From JAVBSN01 sp031547045 (lineage in GTDB: Bacteria; Bacillota; Clostridia; Lachnospirales; Lachnospiraceae), in assembly GCA_031547045.1 (NCBI GenBank), contig JAVBSN010000116.1:1-18367 (forward strand): a stretch of DNA of 18,367 nt. Reading direction: 5' to 3'. Below the pieces are notes generated by a model, which worked only from the letters and a program-made list of their open reading frames with translations, was not told the DNA's origin and did no database searches. The position numbers and the translations under genes are program-made. Each line of letters starts with the position of its first letter. The first letter of the stretch is position 1. This document shows, in pieces, positions 1-8,384 of the stretch.

Positions 1-663
1 AGGATATTCTTTTTGAATAATTCTATGCATCTTACTTAATTCATCCATTAAGTTCTTTTTGTTATGAAGTCTTCCTGCTGTATCACATAATAATATATCT
101 ACATTTCTTGACTTTGCAGCTTGTACTGCATCATATACAACAGCAGAAGGATCACTGCCTTCTTGTTGAGCTATAATTTCTACACCAGCTCTATTGGCCC
201 AAGTTTTAAGTTGCTCTATTGCTCCTGCTCTAAATGTATCCGCAGCAGCCATCATAACTTTTTTACCTCTAGCTTTATACTGAGAAGCTAATTTACCAAT
301 AGACGTTGTTTTTCCAACTCCGTTAACACCAATTATTAATACCACTGTTTTCTTATCTTCAAATTCATAGGCATTGTCTTCAACAAGCATTTGCTCTTTA
401 ATAATATTAATAATTAATTCTCTACAAGCCTCTGGTTCTTTTATTTTAGACTTTTTAACCTGCTCTTTTAAATCATCAATAATATTAGTTGTTGTTTCAT
501 AACCCAGATCTGCCATTACTAATGTTTCTTCTAATTCATCATAGAAGTCATCATCAATATGTGATAGTGAAAATATTCTATCAAAATTTTGACTTATACT
601 ATTTCTTGTTTTCGTCAGTCCTGATACTAGTTTACTAAAAAAGCCTTTTTTCTCTTCACTCAT
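1..663 (-). CDS. ftsY: Signal recognition particle receptor FtsY (C-terminal part cut off by window edge)
   Basis: SRP receptor GTPase. It docks SRP-ribosome complexes at the inner face of the membrane for co-translational insertion of membrane proteins. The first 221 codons are present and the frame is open to the window edge. The start is an ATG at 661-663 preceded by a GAAGAGG-type ribosome site. A short acidic/helical N domain (residues 1-100) lacks the long A domain of E. coli FtsY. The NG GTPase follows, with P-loop GVNGVGKT at about 112-119, the DTFRAGAIEQL motif at about 142-152 and DTAGRL at about 194-199. The start lies 15 bp after the smc stop, so it is the last visible gene of plsX-rnc-smc-ftsY. 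The DTFRAGA/DTAGRL motifs are shared with Ffh, but the N-terminal region and the smc linkage indicate FtsY. Confidence 0.97.
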   Translation of the reverse strand, partial: MSEEKKGFFSKLVSGLTKTRNSISQNFDRIFSLSHIDDDFYDELEETLVMADLGYETTTNIIDDLKEQVKKSKIKEPEACRELIINIIKEQMLVEDNAYEFEDKKTVVLIIGVNGVGKTTSIGKLASQYKARGKKVMMAAADTFRAGAIEQLKTWANRAGVEIIAQQEGSDPSAVVYDAVQAAKSRNVDILLCDTAGRLHNKKNLMDELSKMHRIIQKEYP

Positions 664-678
664 ACTACTACCTCTTCT

Positions 679-3600
679 CTATTTATTATGAGTAGCTTCC
701 ATTTTATCAAGCTCGCTCTCTATTAAATTAACTGAAACTAATGTAGATACACCTTTTTCTTGCATAGTTATACCATATAGTATATCAGCAGCTTCCATTG
801 TACCTTTTCTATGAGTAATAACAATAAATTGAGTATCTTTTGTAAGCTTTCCAAGATACTTAGCAAATCTCTTAACGTTAGAATCATCTAATGCCGCCTC
901 AATCTCATCTAGCAAACAGAATGGAGATGGCTTAAGACTTTGTATTGCAAATAGTAAGGCTATTGCTGTTAGAGATTTCTCGCCACCTGATAATTGCATC
1001 ATATTTTGAAGTTTCTTTCCTGGTGGTTGTGCAATAATTCTTATACCTGCTTCTAATACATCTTCTTCATCTACTAATTCAAGGCTTGCTTTACCGCCAC
1101 CAAACAACTCTTTAAATACTGCATCAAACATTTTCTGAATCTCAGCAAATTTCTCATTGAATTGTTCTCTCATCGCTGTATCTAATTCTTCTATAACCCG
1201 TTTTAGATTTTCTTCTGCCTTAATAATATCGTCATGTTGAGTTTTTAAGAATTCATATCTCTCAGATACATTTTTATAATCTTCAATGGCATTAACATTA
1301 ACATCACCAAGTGATTTTATCTTACCCTTAACAGCACCTAATTCTCTTTTCAAAGAATCTAAATCATCAAGTTTATCATCTCTAAGTTCTAATGCTGTGT
1401 TATATGTTAATTCATATGTTTCCCACATATATCCACTTAAGACTTCTGATTGTTCATTTACTTTTTCTATTTGAGCATTAATTCTAAACGATGCCTTATC
1501 AAGACCTGTAATTTCTTCATTAAGCTCTTCTCTTCTTTTAAAGAATTCTTTGTGATTTGCAGTAATAGTATCCTTTTCTTTGATAAACAAATCTAACTTA
1601 GTTTCTAACTCACTAATAGTTGTTTTATTATTTTCAATATTATTTTTAGCAGTTTCAATACGCTTTGTAAGTATTCCTATTTCAGAATCAGCACCCTCAA
1701 CTTTAGAGTTATAACTATTTAATTCTTCAGTTAATCTGTTTTCTTCATCTTTAATTCTTCTAATATTTTCAATAATAAAATCATATTGTTGTTTAACAGT
1801 ATTAAATTCCAACATAAGTGAAGATACATTTTCATTAGCTTTTTTAAGATTCTCTCTCTCTGTAACTAATGATTCTTCAAATTGCTTAATTGTATCTTCG
1901 CAAGTTTCTTTTGCAGATTCTTGTTGCTTATTATCTTCATGTAATTGAGTTTTATTAGAATTAATCTCTTCAACTTGAGAATCTAACTCTCTATTTTCTT
2001 TTTGAACAGATGCAAAGGCTGTTGCCGATTCTGATAATCTCTTGCTTACTTGTTCAATATTAAGAACTATTGTATTTTTGTCTATGTATAATTGGTGAAG
2101 CTTGTCTGATAATTCTTCTTTTTGGTTTTTAAGATTATCTCTTCTAACCTTAAGTTCTCTATCTAGCTTATCCGCTTCTATAGATTGCATTTTAACACTA
2201 TTTATTTCCTTTGTTAAATCATCAATCTCTCTTTTTCTTCCCAAAAGATTACTGGTGTTCTTGTAAGCACCACCTGTCATTGCACCACCTGCAGTTAGTA
2301 GTTCACCTTCTACAGTTACGATTCTTAATGACTGATTATACTTCTTAGATACAGTAAGTGCATTATCTATATTATCAACTACAATAATTCTTCCTAGTAA
2401 ATGATTTGCTACAGCCTTGTATTTATCAGCTATTGTAACAAGCTCTGATGCAATACCAATAACACCTTTTTCTCTTAGCACCTCTGGTCTTGAAAAATTA
2501 TTATTACCATTTATATTTGTTAATGGTAGAAATGTTGCTCTACCAAATTTATTTTGCTTTAAGTAGTTAATCATTTTTTTAGCTGTACCATCATTGTCTG
2601 TAACAATGTTTTGTATACTTCCGCCTAAGGCTGTTTCTACAGCTATTTCATATTCTTTATTAACTGTTATTATATCTGCAACAACACCAATAATTCCTTG
2701 ATTAGTGTCTTTTTGCTCCATAACCTTCTTAATACTATTACCATAACCATCATATCTTTCAGTAATATTCTTAAGGGCTTCTAATTTTGATTTAATACTG
2801 CTATATTTTGAGCTAAGTGTAGTTATCAATTCTCTATTAGTTCGGTTTTTTTCTATATTACTATTTAATTCAATTTCACAATCATTTAATACATTTTGAT
2901 TATTAGATATATGCTCTTCAACATCTTTTAATTGATTATTGTAATTATCATATTCTTCTTTATCTCTTAACTCATCACTTTTGAATTGTAAATATCTTTG
3001 ATTCAATTGAGTCTTTCTAAAGTTAATATTCTCAAGCATTGTATCATAACGTCCAACCTTTGCTTTTAACGTTGAACCTTCATTCAGATACTCAATTATA
3101 TCAGCCTTACATTTTTCAATGCCTTCTTCATAGGAAGCAATCTTATCCATAATTGCTTGACTATTTTCTTTTGCATTATCTAATACATTGTCTGCATTGT
3201 TTAGCTTATTATCTAATTGTTCTTTCTTTGATTCATACTCTGTCTTTTCATAGATTTGTTTGTTTAATTCAGCTTGTATTCTATTAATCTGAGTACTAAT
3301 ATGCTCATCATTTTGTCTAGCACTATTTATTTGCTCACTAATAACCTTTACATCACCCTCAGCTCTTTCATTTGATAGCTTAAGTTCATGTATAGTATTT
3401 TTTGTTGTATCAATATCAGCATTATATTTTTCTAAGTCTGCTTCTAATCTATCATACTCTTCTTTTGTTTTTTCGTATTCTGTACCAAGTCTTATAGTGT
3501 CATCATTTATAATATTTAGTTTTTCTTGGTATTCATCTAATTGTTTCTTAACTCTGTTCCTCTCTAATAAGAATACATTTACATCAAAACGTTTCATTTC

Positions 3601-4260
3601 TTCCTTGTATAGAAGGTATTTTTTTGCAACTTCTGATTGTTCCTGAAGGGGACCTACTTGTTTTTCAAGTTCGGTTAGAATATCGTTTACACGATATAGA
3701 TTTTGACGTTCTGCTTCTAATGCTTTTTCTGTAGCATATTTATTTTTCTTATACTTAACAATACCTGCAGCTTCATCAAATAATTCTCTTCTCTCTTCTG
3801 GCTTTCCACTAATTATTCGTTCAATCTGACCTTGTCCAATTATAGAATAACCTTCTTTACCAATACCAGTATCAAAGAATAATGAATGTACATCCCTTAG
3901 TCTGCACACTGTACCATTAATTAAATATTCACTTTCACCTGAACGGTATACTCGTCTTGCAACAGTAACCTCTTCATAATCAACTGGAAGACTATGATCA
4001 CTATTATCAAGTGTTATTGCAACATAAGCAGAGCCTTGTGGCTTTCTCATCTCAGTTCCTGAAAATATTACATCTTCCATCTTAGCACCACGAAGTTGCT
4101 TTGCACTTTGCTCACCAAGAACCCACCTTACTGCATCTGATACATTACTTTTACCACTTCCATTTGGTCCTACAATACCAGTAATACCATTATTAAATTT
4201 AAACAATATTTTGTTTGCAAATGATTTGAAACCATATACTTCTATACTTTTTAAATACAT
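679..4260 (-). CDS. smc: Chromosome segregation protein SMC
   Basis: Structural maintenance of chromosomes ATPase that, with ScpA and ScpB, condenses and organises the nucleoid. At 1193 residues it is full length. The N-terminal head carries Walker A GPNGSGKS at 31-38. Long heptad-rich coiled coils flank a hinge at roughly 520-665, which contains the VETALGGSIQNIVTD and TGGA segments. The C-terminal head carries the ABC signature LSGGEK at 1090-1095 and Walker B CLLDEIEAALD with catalytic D1118/E1119. The ATG is one base after the rnc stop (TAA at 4262-4264), so the two are probably translationally coupled. Its own ribosome site is weak (AGTAGG inside the last rnc codons). The stop is TAG. 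Transcription probably comes from the plsX promoter. Confidence 0.98.
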   Translation of the reverse strand: MYLKSIEVYGFKSFANKILFKFNNGITGIVGPNGSGKSNVSDAVRWVLGEQSAKQLRGAKMEDVIFSGTEMRKPQGSAYVAITLDNSDHSLPVDYEEVTVARRVYRSGESEYLINGTVCRLRDVHSLFFDTGIGKEGYSIIGQGQIERIISGKPEERRELFDEAAGIVKYKKNKYATEKALEAERQNLYRVNDILTELEKQVGPLQEQSEVAKKYLLYKEEMKRFDVNVFLLERNRVKKQLDEYQEKLNIINDDTIRLGTEYEKTKEEYDRLEADLEKYNADIDTTKNTIHELKLSNERAEGDVKVISEQINSARQNDEHISTQINRIQAELNKQIYEKTEYESKKEQLDNKLNNADNVLDNAKENSQAIMDKIASYEEGIEKCKADIIEYLNEGSTLKAKVGRYDTMLENINFRKTQLNQRYLQFKSDELRDKEEYDNYNNQLKDVEEHISNNQNVLNDCEIELNSNIEKNRTNRELITTLSSKYSSIKSKLEALKNITERYDGYGNSIKKVMEQKDTNQGIIGVVADIITVNKEYEIAVETALGGSIQNIVTDNDGTAKKMINYLKQNKFGRATFLPLTNINGNNNFSRPEVLREKGVIGIASELVTIADKYKAVANHLLGRIIVVDNIDNALTVSKKYNQSLRIVTVEGELLTAGGAMTGGAYKNTSNLLGRKREIDDLTKEINSVKMQSIEADKLDRELKVRRDNLKNQKEELSDKLHQLYIDKNTIVLNIEQVSKRLSESATAFASVQKENRELDSQVEEINSNKTQLHEDNKQQESAKETCEDTIKQFEESLVTERENLKKANENVSSLMLEFNTVKQQYDFIIENIRRIKDEENRLTEELNSYNSKVEGADSEIGILTKRIETAKNNIENNKTTISELETKLDLFIKEKDTITANHKEFFKRREELNEEITGLDKASFRINAQIEKVNEQSEVLSGYMWETYELTYNTALELRDDKLDDLDSLKRELGAVKGKIKSLGDVNVNAIEDYKNVSERYEFLKTQHDDIIKAEENLKRVIEELDTAMREQFNEKFAEIQKMFDAVFKELFGGGKASLELVDEEDVLEAGIRIIAQPPGKKLQNMMQLSGGEKSLTAIALLFAIQSLKPSPFCLLDEIEAALDDSNVKRFAKYLGKLTKDTQFIVITHRKGTMEAADILYGITMQEKGVSTLVSVNLIESELDKMEATHNK

Positions 4261-4261
4261 A

Positions 4262-4957
4262 TTATAACCTACTATTCTTTAATATTAACAATGCATTAAA
4301 GGCTGCCATCTGTTCAGCAGCTTTGTGAGATTGTCCCACACCTTTTGCAAAGTATTTATCTCCAATATACACCTCAGATGTATATGTTTTATTGTGTTCT
4401 GGACCTTCTTCTGAAACTAATTCATATCTAACTTCTTCATGAATATCCTTTTGTACTAATTCTTGCAAATTAGTCTTTGCATCATAAAACAAACTCTTAT
4501 TTTCTATATCTTTTAATAAATGTTTATTAACATATTCTCTAGCGGGTGTAATCCCACCATCTAAATATATTCCACCTAATACTGCTTCAAATAAATCACA
4601 CAAAATAGAACTCCTATCTCTTCCACCAGTCATATCTTCACCTTTACTAAGACGAACATATCCTCCATAGTTAAGTTCCTTAGCACAAGAAGATAAAGTG
4701 TATTCACATACATATGAAGCACGAGTTTTTGTAAGATACCCTTCTTGTTTATCTGGCATTGTATTATATAAATGCTCACTAACAATTAATTCAAGAATAG
4801 CATCACCTAGATATTCTAGTCTTTCGTAACTATTAATTTTATTAATTTTTCTTTCGTTAGCATATGAACTATGGGTCATAGATTGTTCAAGTAAAGCTTT
4901 ATTTTTGAAACTATAACCAATCTTTTGTTCTAATTCATTTAGATTTGTATTATTCAT
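4262..4957 (-). CDS. rnc: Ribonuclease III
   Basis: Double-strand-specific endoribonuclease that processes rRNA precursors and structured RNAs. At 231 residues it has the normal bacterial length. The N-terminal catalytic domain holds the signature ERLEYLGD at 45-52. The acidic residues E45, E48, D52, D121 and E124 align with the E. coli metal site (E38, E41, D45, D114, E117) at a constant offset of seven. A double-stranded RNA-binding domain follows at about 158-228 (NLQELVQK ... GQSHKAAEQMAAFNALL). The ATG lies inside the end of plsX (8-bp overlap), behind a GAAGAGAG ribosome site. acpP, commonly found between plsX and rnc, is missing here. Confidence 0.98.
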   Translation of the reverse strand: MNNTNLNELEQKIGYSFKNKALLEQSMTHSSYANERKINKINSYERLEYLGDAILELIVSEHLYNTMPDKQEGYLTKTRASYVCEYTLSSCAKELNYGGYVRLSKGEDMTGGRDRSSILCDLFEAVLGGIYLDGGITPAREYVNKHLLKDIENKSLFYDAKTNLQELVQKDIHEEVRYELVSEEGPEHNKTYTSEVYIGDKYFAKGVGQSHKAAEQMAAFNALLILKNSRL

Positions 4958-5978
4958 TTATACTCTCTTCTTTACTTTTAAGCAGATTTTCTCTAATCTT
5001 CTCATTTATATTTTGTTGTTTAAATGTTACACATTGGAATATTGCATTCTTAACTTCTTTGTGACTTGCATTTCCATGAATCTTAACTACTAATCCATTA
5101 AGTCCAAGCAATGGTGCTCCACCATGCTCTGTAGCATCGAATTTACCCATTGTTTTCTTAAGTTCACCTTTTATTAGTAATGCCCCCATTTTGCTTTTTG
5201 TACTCGACATCATTGCTGATTTTATTTCTTTAAGAAGCATTTTTGATAAACCTTCCATAAGCTTAAGGATTACATTACCTACAAAAGCTTCTGTAACAAT
5301 TACATCTGCTGCTCCGTTAGGTATTTCTCTTGCTTCAATACTTCCAATAAAGTTAATATTTTTACATGCCTTAAGTAATGGATAAGTTTCCTTAACTAAA
5401 GCATTACCTTTTTCTTCTTCATCGCCAATATTTACAATGGCTACTGTAGGATTCTTAATTCCTACTACATTCTCCATGTATATAGAACCCATCTGAGCAA
5501 ATTGAACTAACTGTGATGGTCTTGCATCTACGTTAGCTCCACAATCTATTAATAAAGAAACTCCCTTTGATGTAGGAATAAGTGGTGCAAGAGGTGTTCT
5601 CTCTATACCCTTATCACGTTTAACTATAAATTGTCCGCCTACTAATACTGCTCCTGAACTTCCTGCTGATACAAATGCATCTGCCTTTCCTTCTTTTACT
5701 TGGTTAAGTCCAACTACCATTGATGATTCTTTTTTATTACGAATTGCAGCTACTGGTGCATCATGGCAAGTTATCTCATCCCCAGCATGTAATACTTCAA
5801 TAGATTCATTCTTATATTGATACTTCTTTAATTCTTCTTTGATAACATCTTCCTTACCAACTAAGATTATTGTAATATCATCTCTTTCGTTAACTGCATT
5901 AACAGCACCTTCTACCATTGCAAATGGTGAATTGTCACCGCCAACTGTATCTACAACTATTCTAACTTGTTCTGCCAT
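4950..5978 (-). CDS. plsX: Phosphate acyltransferase PlsX
   Basis: Peripheral membrane enzyme that makes acyl-phosphate from acyl-ACP, feeding PlsY at the first acylation step of phospholipid synthesis. At 342 residues it has the usual length. The N-terminal VVDTVGGDNSPFAMVEGAV matches the family start, with later motifs SAGSSGAVLVGG, LIDCGANVDARP and EAFVGNVILKLMEG, and a C-terminal HGGAPLLGL. The ATG at 5976-5978 follows an AAAGGAGAG ribosome site about 14 bases upstream, a long spacing, but the N-terminal match supports this start. It has its own promoter (6018-6046) and is the first gene of plsX-rnc-smc-ftsY. I see no FapR-type operator. Confidence 0.97.
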   Translation of the reverse strand: MAEQVRIVVDTVGGDNSPFAMVEGAVNAVNERDDITIILVGKEDVIKEELKKYQYKNESIEVLHAGDEITCHDAPVAAIRNKKESSMVVGLNQVKEGKADAFVSAGSSGAVLVGGQFIVKRDKGIERTPLAPLIPTSKGVSLLIDCGANVDARPSQLVQFAQMGSIYMENVVGIKNPTVAIVNIGDEEEKGNALVKETYPLLKACKNINFIGSIEAREIPNGAADVIVTEAFVGNVILKLMEGLSKMLLKEIKSAMMSSTKSKMGALLIKGELKKTMGKFDATEHGGAPLLGLNGLVVKIHGNASHKEVKNAIFQCVTFKQQNINEKIRENLLKSKEESINE

Positions 5979-6017
5979 AATGTATTTTCACTCTCCTTTA
6001 AATTTACATACTTATTT

Positions 6018-6046
6018 ATTATATAATTCTAAAACAATATAGTCAA
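6018..6046 (-). promoter_or_regulatory. SigA promoter for plsX-rnc-smc-ftsY
   Basis: Read on the minus strand: -35 TTGACT (6041-6046), a 17-base spacer, and -10 TATAAT (6018-6023). The predicted leader of about 35 bases contains the plsX ribosome site. It lies just downstream of the rpmF terminator, so plsX has its own start of transcription. Confidence 0.8.
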
Positions 6047-6084
6047 TGTTTTACGAGTTTTTTTCCATTTTTGCTCAAATAAAT

Positions 6085-6115
6085 AAAGACCTTTCGAAAA
6101 CATCGAAAGGTCTTT
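6085..6115 (-). terminator. Rho-independent terminator after rpmF
   Basis: Perfect 13-bp stem (arms 6085-6097 and 6103-6115, AAAGACCTTTCGA and its complement) with a 5-base loop, 9 bases after the rpmF stop. On the minus strand the stem is followed by a T-rich but interrupted tail (TTTATTTATTT). The stem runs into A/T at both ends, so it might also work weakly on the other strand, but no plus-strand gene faces it. Confidence 0.8.
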
Positions 6116-6124
6116 TGCACAAAA

Positions 6125-6304
6125 TTAATCTTGAGCTATTATTTCTTTTTTATTGTATGAACCACAAGATTTACATACTCTGTGAGGCATCATTAATTGA
6201 CCACACTTGCTACACTTAACTAATGTAGGAGCACTCATTTTCCAGTTAGCTCTTCTCTTATCTCTTCTTGCTTTTGAAGATTTATTCTTTGGACAGATTG
6301 ACAT
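6125..6304 (-). CDS. rpmF: 50S ribosomal protein L32 (zinc-ribbon type)
   Basis: Small large-subunit ribosomal protein of 59 residues, starting MSICPKNKSSKARRDKRR and ending NKKEIIAQD. The family core KSSKARRDKRRANWK is followed by a complete four-cysteine zinc ribbon (C31, C34, C44, C47). The ATG at 6302-6304 is preceded by an excellent ribosome site, AAGGAGGTG (plus-strand positions 6311-6319). It has its own perfect-consensus promoter and its own terminator, so it appears to be transcribed alone. The usual neighbour yceD is about 2.1 kb upstream, on the far side of the arsC-like gene and glpK. Confidence 0.97.
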   Translation of the reverse strand: MSICPKNKSSKARRDKRRANWKMSAPTLVKCSKCGQLMMPHRVCKSCGSYNKKEIIAQD

Positions 6305-6341
6305 AGGTTACACCTCCTTAAAATTAATGAAGATATCTTAA

Positions 6342-6377
6342 AACTGCCAATCCTTAACTATGTTATGTCTTGCAGTT
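6342..6377 (-). promoter_or_regulatory. Possible hairpin in the rpmF leader
   Basis: The roughly 105-base untranslated leader of rpmF can fold into a stem AACTGC-AA/TTG-GCAGTT (arms 6370-6377 and 6342-6350, one bulged G) with a 19-base loop, followed by a short TTTT. It could be a weak attenuator or a ribosomal-protein leader element. The fold is the only evidence. Confidence 0.3.
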
Positions 6378-6414
6378 ATGTTTACTTTGTATCTCCCATT
6401 CACATACCTTACAT

Positions 6415-6443
6415 ATTATACATACAAGTGTTTTTTTTGTCAA
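6415..6443 (-). promoter_or_regulatory. Perfect-consensus SigA promoter for rpmF
   Basis: On the minus strand TTGACA (6438-6443), exactly 17 bases, then TATAAT (6415-6420). Both hexamers and the spacing match consensus. It begins 9 bases after the glpK stop. A very strong constitutive promoter suits a ribosomal-protein gene. Confidence 0.9.
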
Positions 6444-6452
6444 TACCTAAAA

Positions 6453-7934
6453 TCACTTTCTGATTCTCATTACACAATCCTTCCACCCTGTATATAATTG
6501 TTCTCTATCCTCTTTTGTTATATTAGGAGATAGCACTTGTTCTTGTTGCCAATTCAACTTAATTTCTTCAATATCTTTATAATATCCAACTGCTAGTCCT
6601 GCAAGATAAGCGGCTCCTAAGGCTGTCGTTTCAATCACTTTTGGTTTTACAATATCAGAGCCTAATATATCAGCTTGAAATTGCAGTAAAAATGTATTAG
6701 TACTTGCACCACCATCTACTCTTAGAGAGGATAAAGAAATCCCCGAATCTTCTTCCATTGCTATTAGAACATCCTTTGTTTGATATGCCAATGATTCTAG
6801 TGTTGCTCGTACAAAATGAGCCTTTGTTGTACCTCTAGAAAGTCCAAATACAGCCCCTCTAGCATAGGCATCCCAATAAGGTGCGCCCAGTCCTGTAAAT
6901 GCAGGAACTACATAAACTCCATTACTATCTGATACAGAATTAGCTAATTCTTCTGTCTCGCTTGCATCTGTAATTAATTTCATCTCATCTCTAAGCCATT
7001 TAATAGCGGCACCTGCAACAAACACACTACCTTCTAAGGCATACTGTACCTTTCCATCTAATCCAATAGCAATAGTTGTTAATAATCCATTCTTAGAATC
7101 TACTGCCTTCTCGCCTGTGTTCATTAGTAAAAAGCAACCTGTTCCGTAAGTATTCTTACCTTGTCCAGCTTCAAAACAACACTGTCCAAACAATGCTGAT
7201 TGTTGGTCTCCTGCTACACCTGCAATAGCCACTTCTCCACCAAATAAAGTTGCATCTGTATACCCATATACACAACTGGAATCCTTAACTTCTGGCATCA
7301 TACTTATAGGAATATTGAATTTCTCAAGTAATTCCGTATCCCAAGTAAGTGTATGAATGTTATATAACATAGTACGAGAAGCATTTGTATAGTCTGTAGC
7401 AAATACTTTACCTTTAGTTAACTTATATATTAACCATGTATCTACTGTACCAAATAATAATTCTCCAGCTTCTGCCTTATCCCTTGCTCCTTCAATATGT
7501 TCTAATAACCAAGCAATCTTTGTCGCAGAAAAATATGGGTCTGCAACAAGTCCTGTTTTTTCTTTAATTATCCTATCATAACCCTCTTCTTTTAATGCAT
7601 CTACCATATCTGCCGTTCTTCTACATTGCCATACAATAGCATTATAAATAGGTTCACATGTATTCTTATCCCATACAATAGTTGTTTCTCTCTGATTGGT
7701 TATTCCAATAGCTACAATATCCGTTGGTTCAATATCGAATTTAGCCTTTGCTTCTGCTAGTACTCCAAACTGTGATGACCAGATTTCATTAGCATCTTGT
7801 TCAACCCAGCCATTTTTCGGAAAGTACTGTGTAAATTCTTTCTGTGCGCTAGATACTATTTCTCCAGATTTATTAAAAATTATACAACGAGAACTTGTTG
7901 TCCCCTGATCCAATGCCATAATATATTTTTTCAT
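6453..7934 (-). CDS. glpK: Glycerol kinase
   Basis: FGGY-family kinase that converts glycerol and ATP to glycerol-3-phosphate in the cytoplasm. From the ATG at 7932-7934 it is 493 residues and opens MKKYIMALDQGTTSSRC. Other family motifs are GVAGDQQSALFGQ, NTYGTGCFLLMNTG and FTGLGAPYWD. Just before GVAGDQQ, the stretch that carries the HPr-phosphorylated histidine in enterococcal-type enzymes (HFYGGEVP) reads TLFGGEVA here, so that histidine is absent. This ATG overlaps the upstream stop as TAATG, suggesting coupling. An alternative in-frame ATG at 7953-7955 adds seven residues but lacks a good ribosome site. No glpF, glpD or glpP gene is in view. Confidence 0.96.
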   Translation of the reverse strand: MKKYIMALDQGTTSSRCIIFNKSGEIVSSAQKEFTQYFPKNGWVEQDANEIWSSQFGVLAEAKAKFDIEPTDIVAIGITNQRETTIVWDKNTCEPIYNAIVWQCRRTADMVDALKEEGYDRIIKEKTGLVADPYFSATKIAWLLEHIEGARDKAEAGELLFGTVDTWLIYKLTKGKVFATDYTNASRTMLYNIHTLTWDTELLEKFNIPISMMPEVKDSSCVYGYTDATLFGGEVAIAGVAGDQQSALFGQCCFEAGQGKNTYGTGCFLLMNTGEKAVDSKNGLLTTIAIGLDGKVQYALEGSVFVAGAAIKWLRDEMKLITDASETEELANSVSDSNGVYVVPAFTGLGAPYWDAYARGAVFGLSRGTTKAHFVRATLESLAYQTKDVLIAMEEDSGISLSSLRVDGGASTNTFLLQFQADILGSDIVKPKVIETTALGAAYLAGLAVGYYKDIEEIKLNWQQEQVLSPNITKEDREQLYTGWKDCVMRIRK

Positions 7935-8290
7935 TATAACAATTTTTCTCCCCATTCTTTTTCTTTAAATCCAACCAATACAAAATCTTCACCAATTATC
8001 AATGGACGTTTCACCAACATTCCATCTGTTGCTAGCAATTTCAGTTGTGCCTCCTCAGTCATATCAGCCAATTTGTCTTTTAATTGCATATCTTTATAAA
8101 TAAGTCCACTTGTATTAAAGAAACGTTTTAATGGTAAACCACTACGCTTATACCATATAGTTAATTCTTCTACATTAGGATTTTGTGTTTTAATATTTCT
8201 ATCAATAAATTCTATTTGATGCTCTTCTAACCATTTTTTTCCACGCTGACAAGTGCTACATTTAGGATATTCCACAAATAAAATACTCAT
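7934..8290 (-). CDS. ArsC/Spx-superfamily thioredoxin-fold protein
   Basis: Small protein of 118 residues in the arsenate-reductase (ArsC/YffB)/Spx superfamily. It opens with a beta strand and the redox motif C11-S-T-C14, and has the family's conserved K94-R95-P96 (LVKRPLIIG) and a closing VGFKEKEW. The CxxC resembles Spx. The overall sequence looks more like the 'arsenate reductase family protein' of clostridia than like true Spx regulators, so neither an arsenate-reducing nor an RNA-polymerase-binding role can be assigned. The ATG follows AAAGGAGGT (8296-8304). The stop overlaps the glpK start by one base, so the two are probably one transcript. No arsenic-resistance genes are nearby. Confidence 0.88.
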   Translation of the reverse strand: MSILFVEYPKCSTCQRGKKWLEEHQIEFIDRNIKTQNPNVEELTIWYKRSGLPLKRFFNTSGLIYKDMQLKDKLADMTEEAQLKLLATDGMLVKRPLIIGEDFVLVGFKEKEWGEKLL

Positions 8291-8321
8291 ATATACCTCC
8301 TTTCAATTTTATTAAAATTAG

Positions 8322-8373
8322 AACCCATAAATTTTATGTAATATATAAAGTAAAACATTACACGAAATTCATG
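8322..8373 (-). terminator. Long hairpin, likely terminator after yceD
   Basis: About a dozen bases after the yceD stop, the minus-strand RNA can fold with outer stem AACCCAUGAAUUU/AAAUUUAUGGGUU and inner stem GUGUAAU/AUUACAU, closing a roughly 14-base loop. The pairing includes a G-U wobble valid only in the minus-strand RNA (the plus-strand equivalent would be an A-C mismatch), which supports function in that direction. The tail CTAATTTTAAT is only moderately T-rich, so it could instead be an attenuator or RNA-stability element before the arsC-like gene. Confidence 0.55.
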
Positions 8374-8384
8374 GGTTTTATAAT

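Noticed and set aside
1600..3600. Internal repeats in the middle of smc
   Set aside because: The Glu/Lys/Asn-rich periodicity is ordinary coiled coil, not a DNA repeat array.
7934..8290. Naming the small CxxC protein Spx or ArsC
   Set aside because: It has the superfamily fold and CSTC, but the distinguishing features of RNA-polymerase-binding Spx or of a true arsenate reductase cannot be established by eye, so no gene symbol is given.
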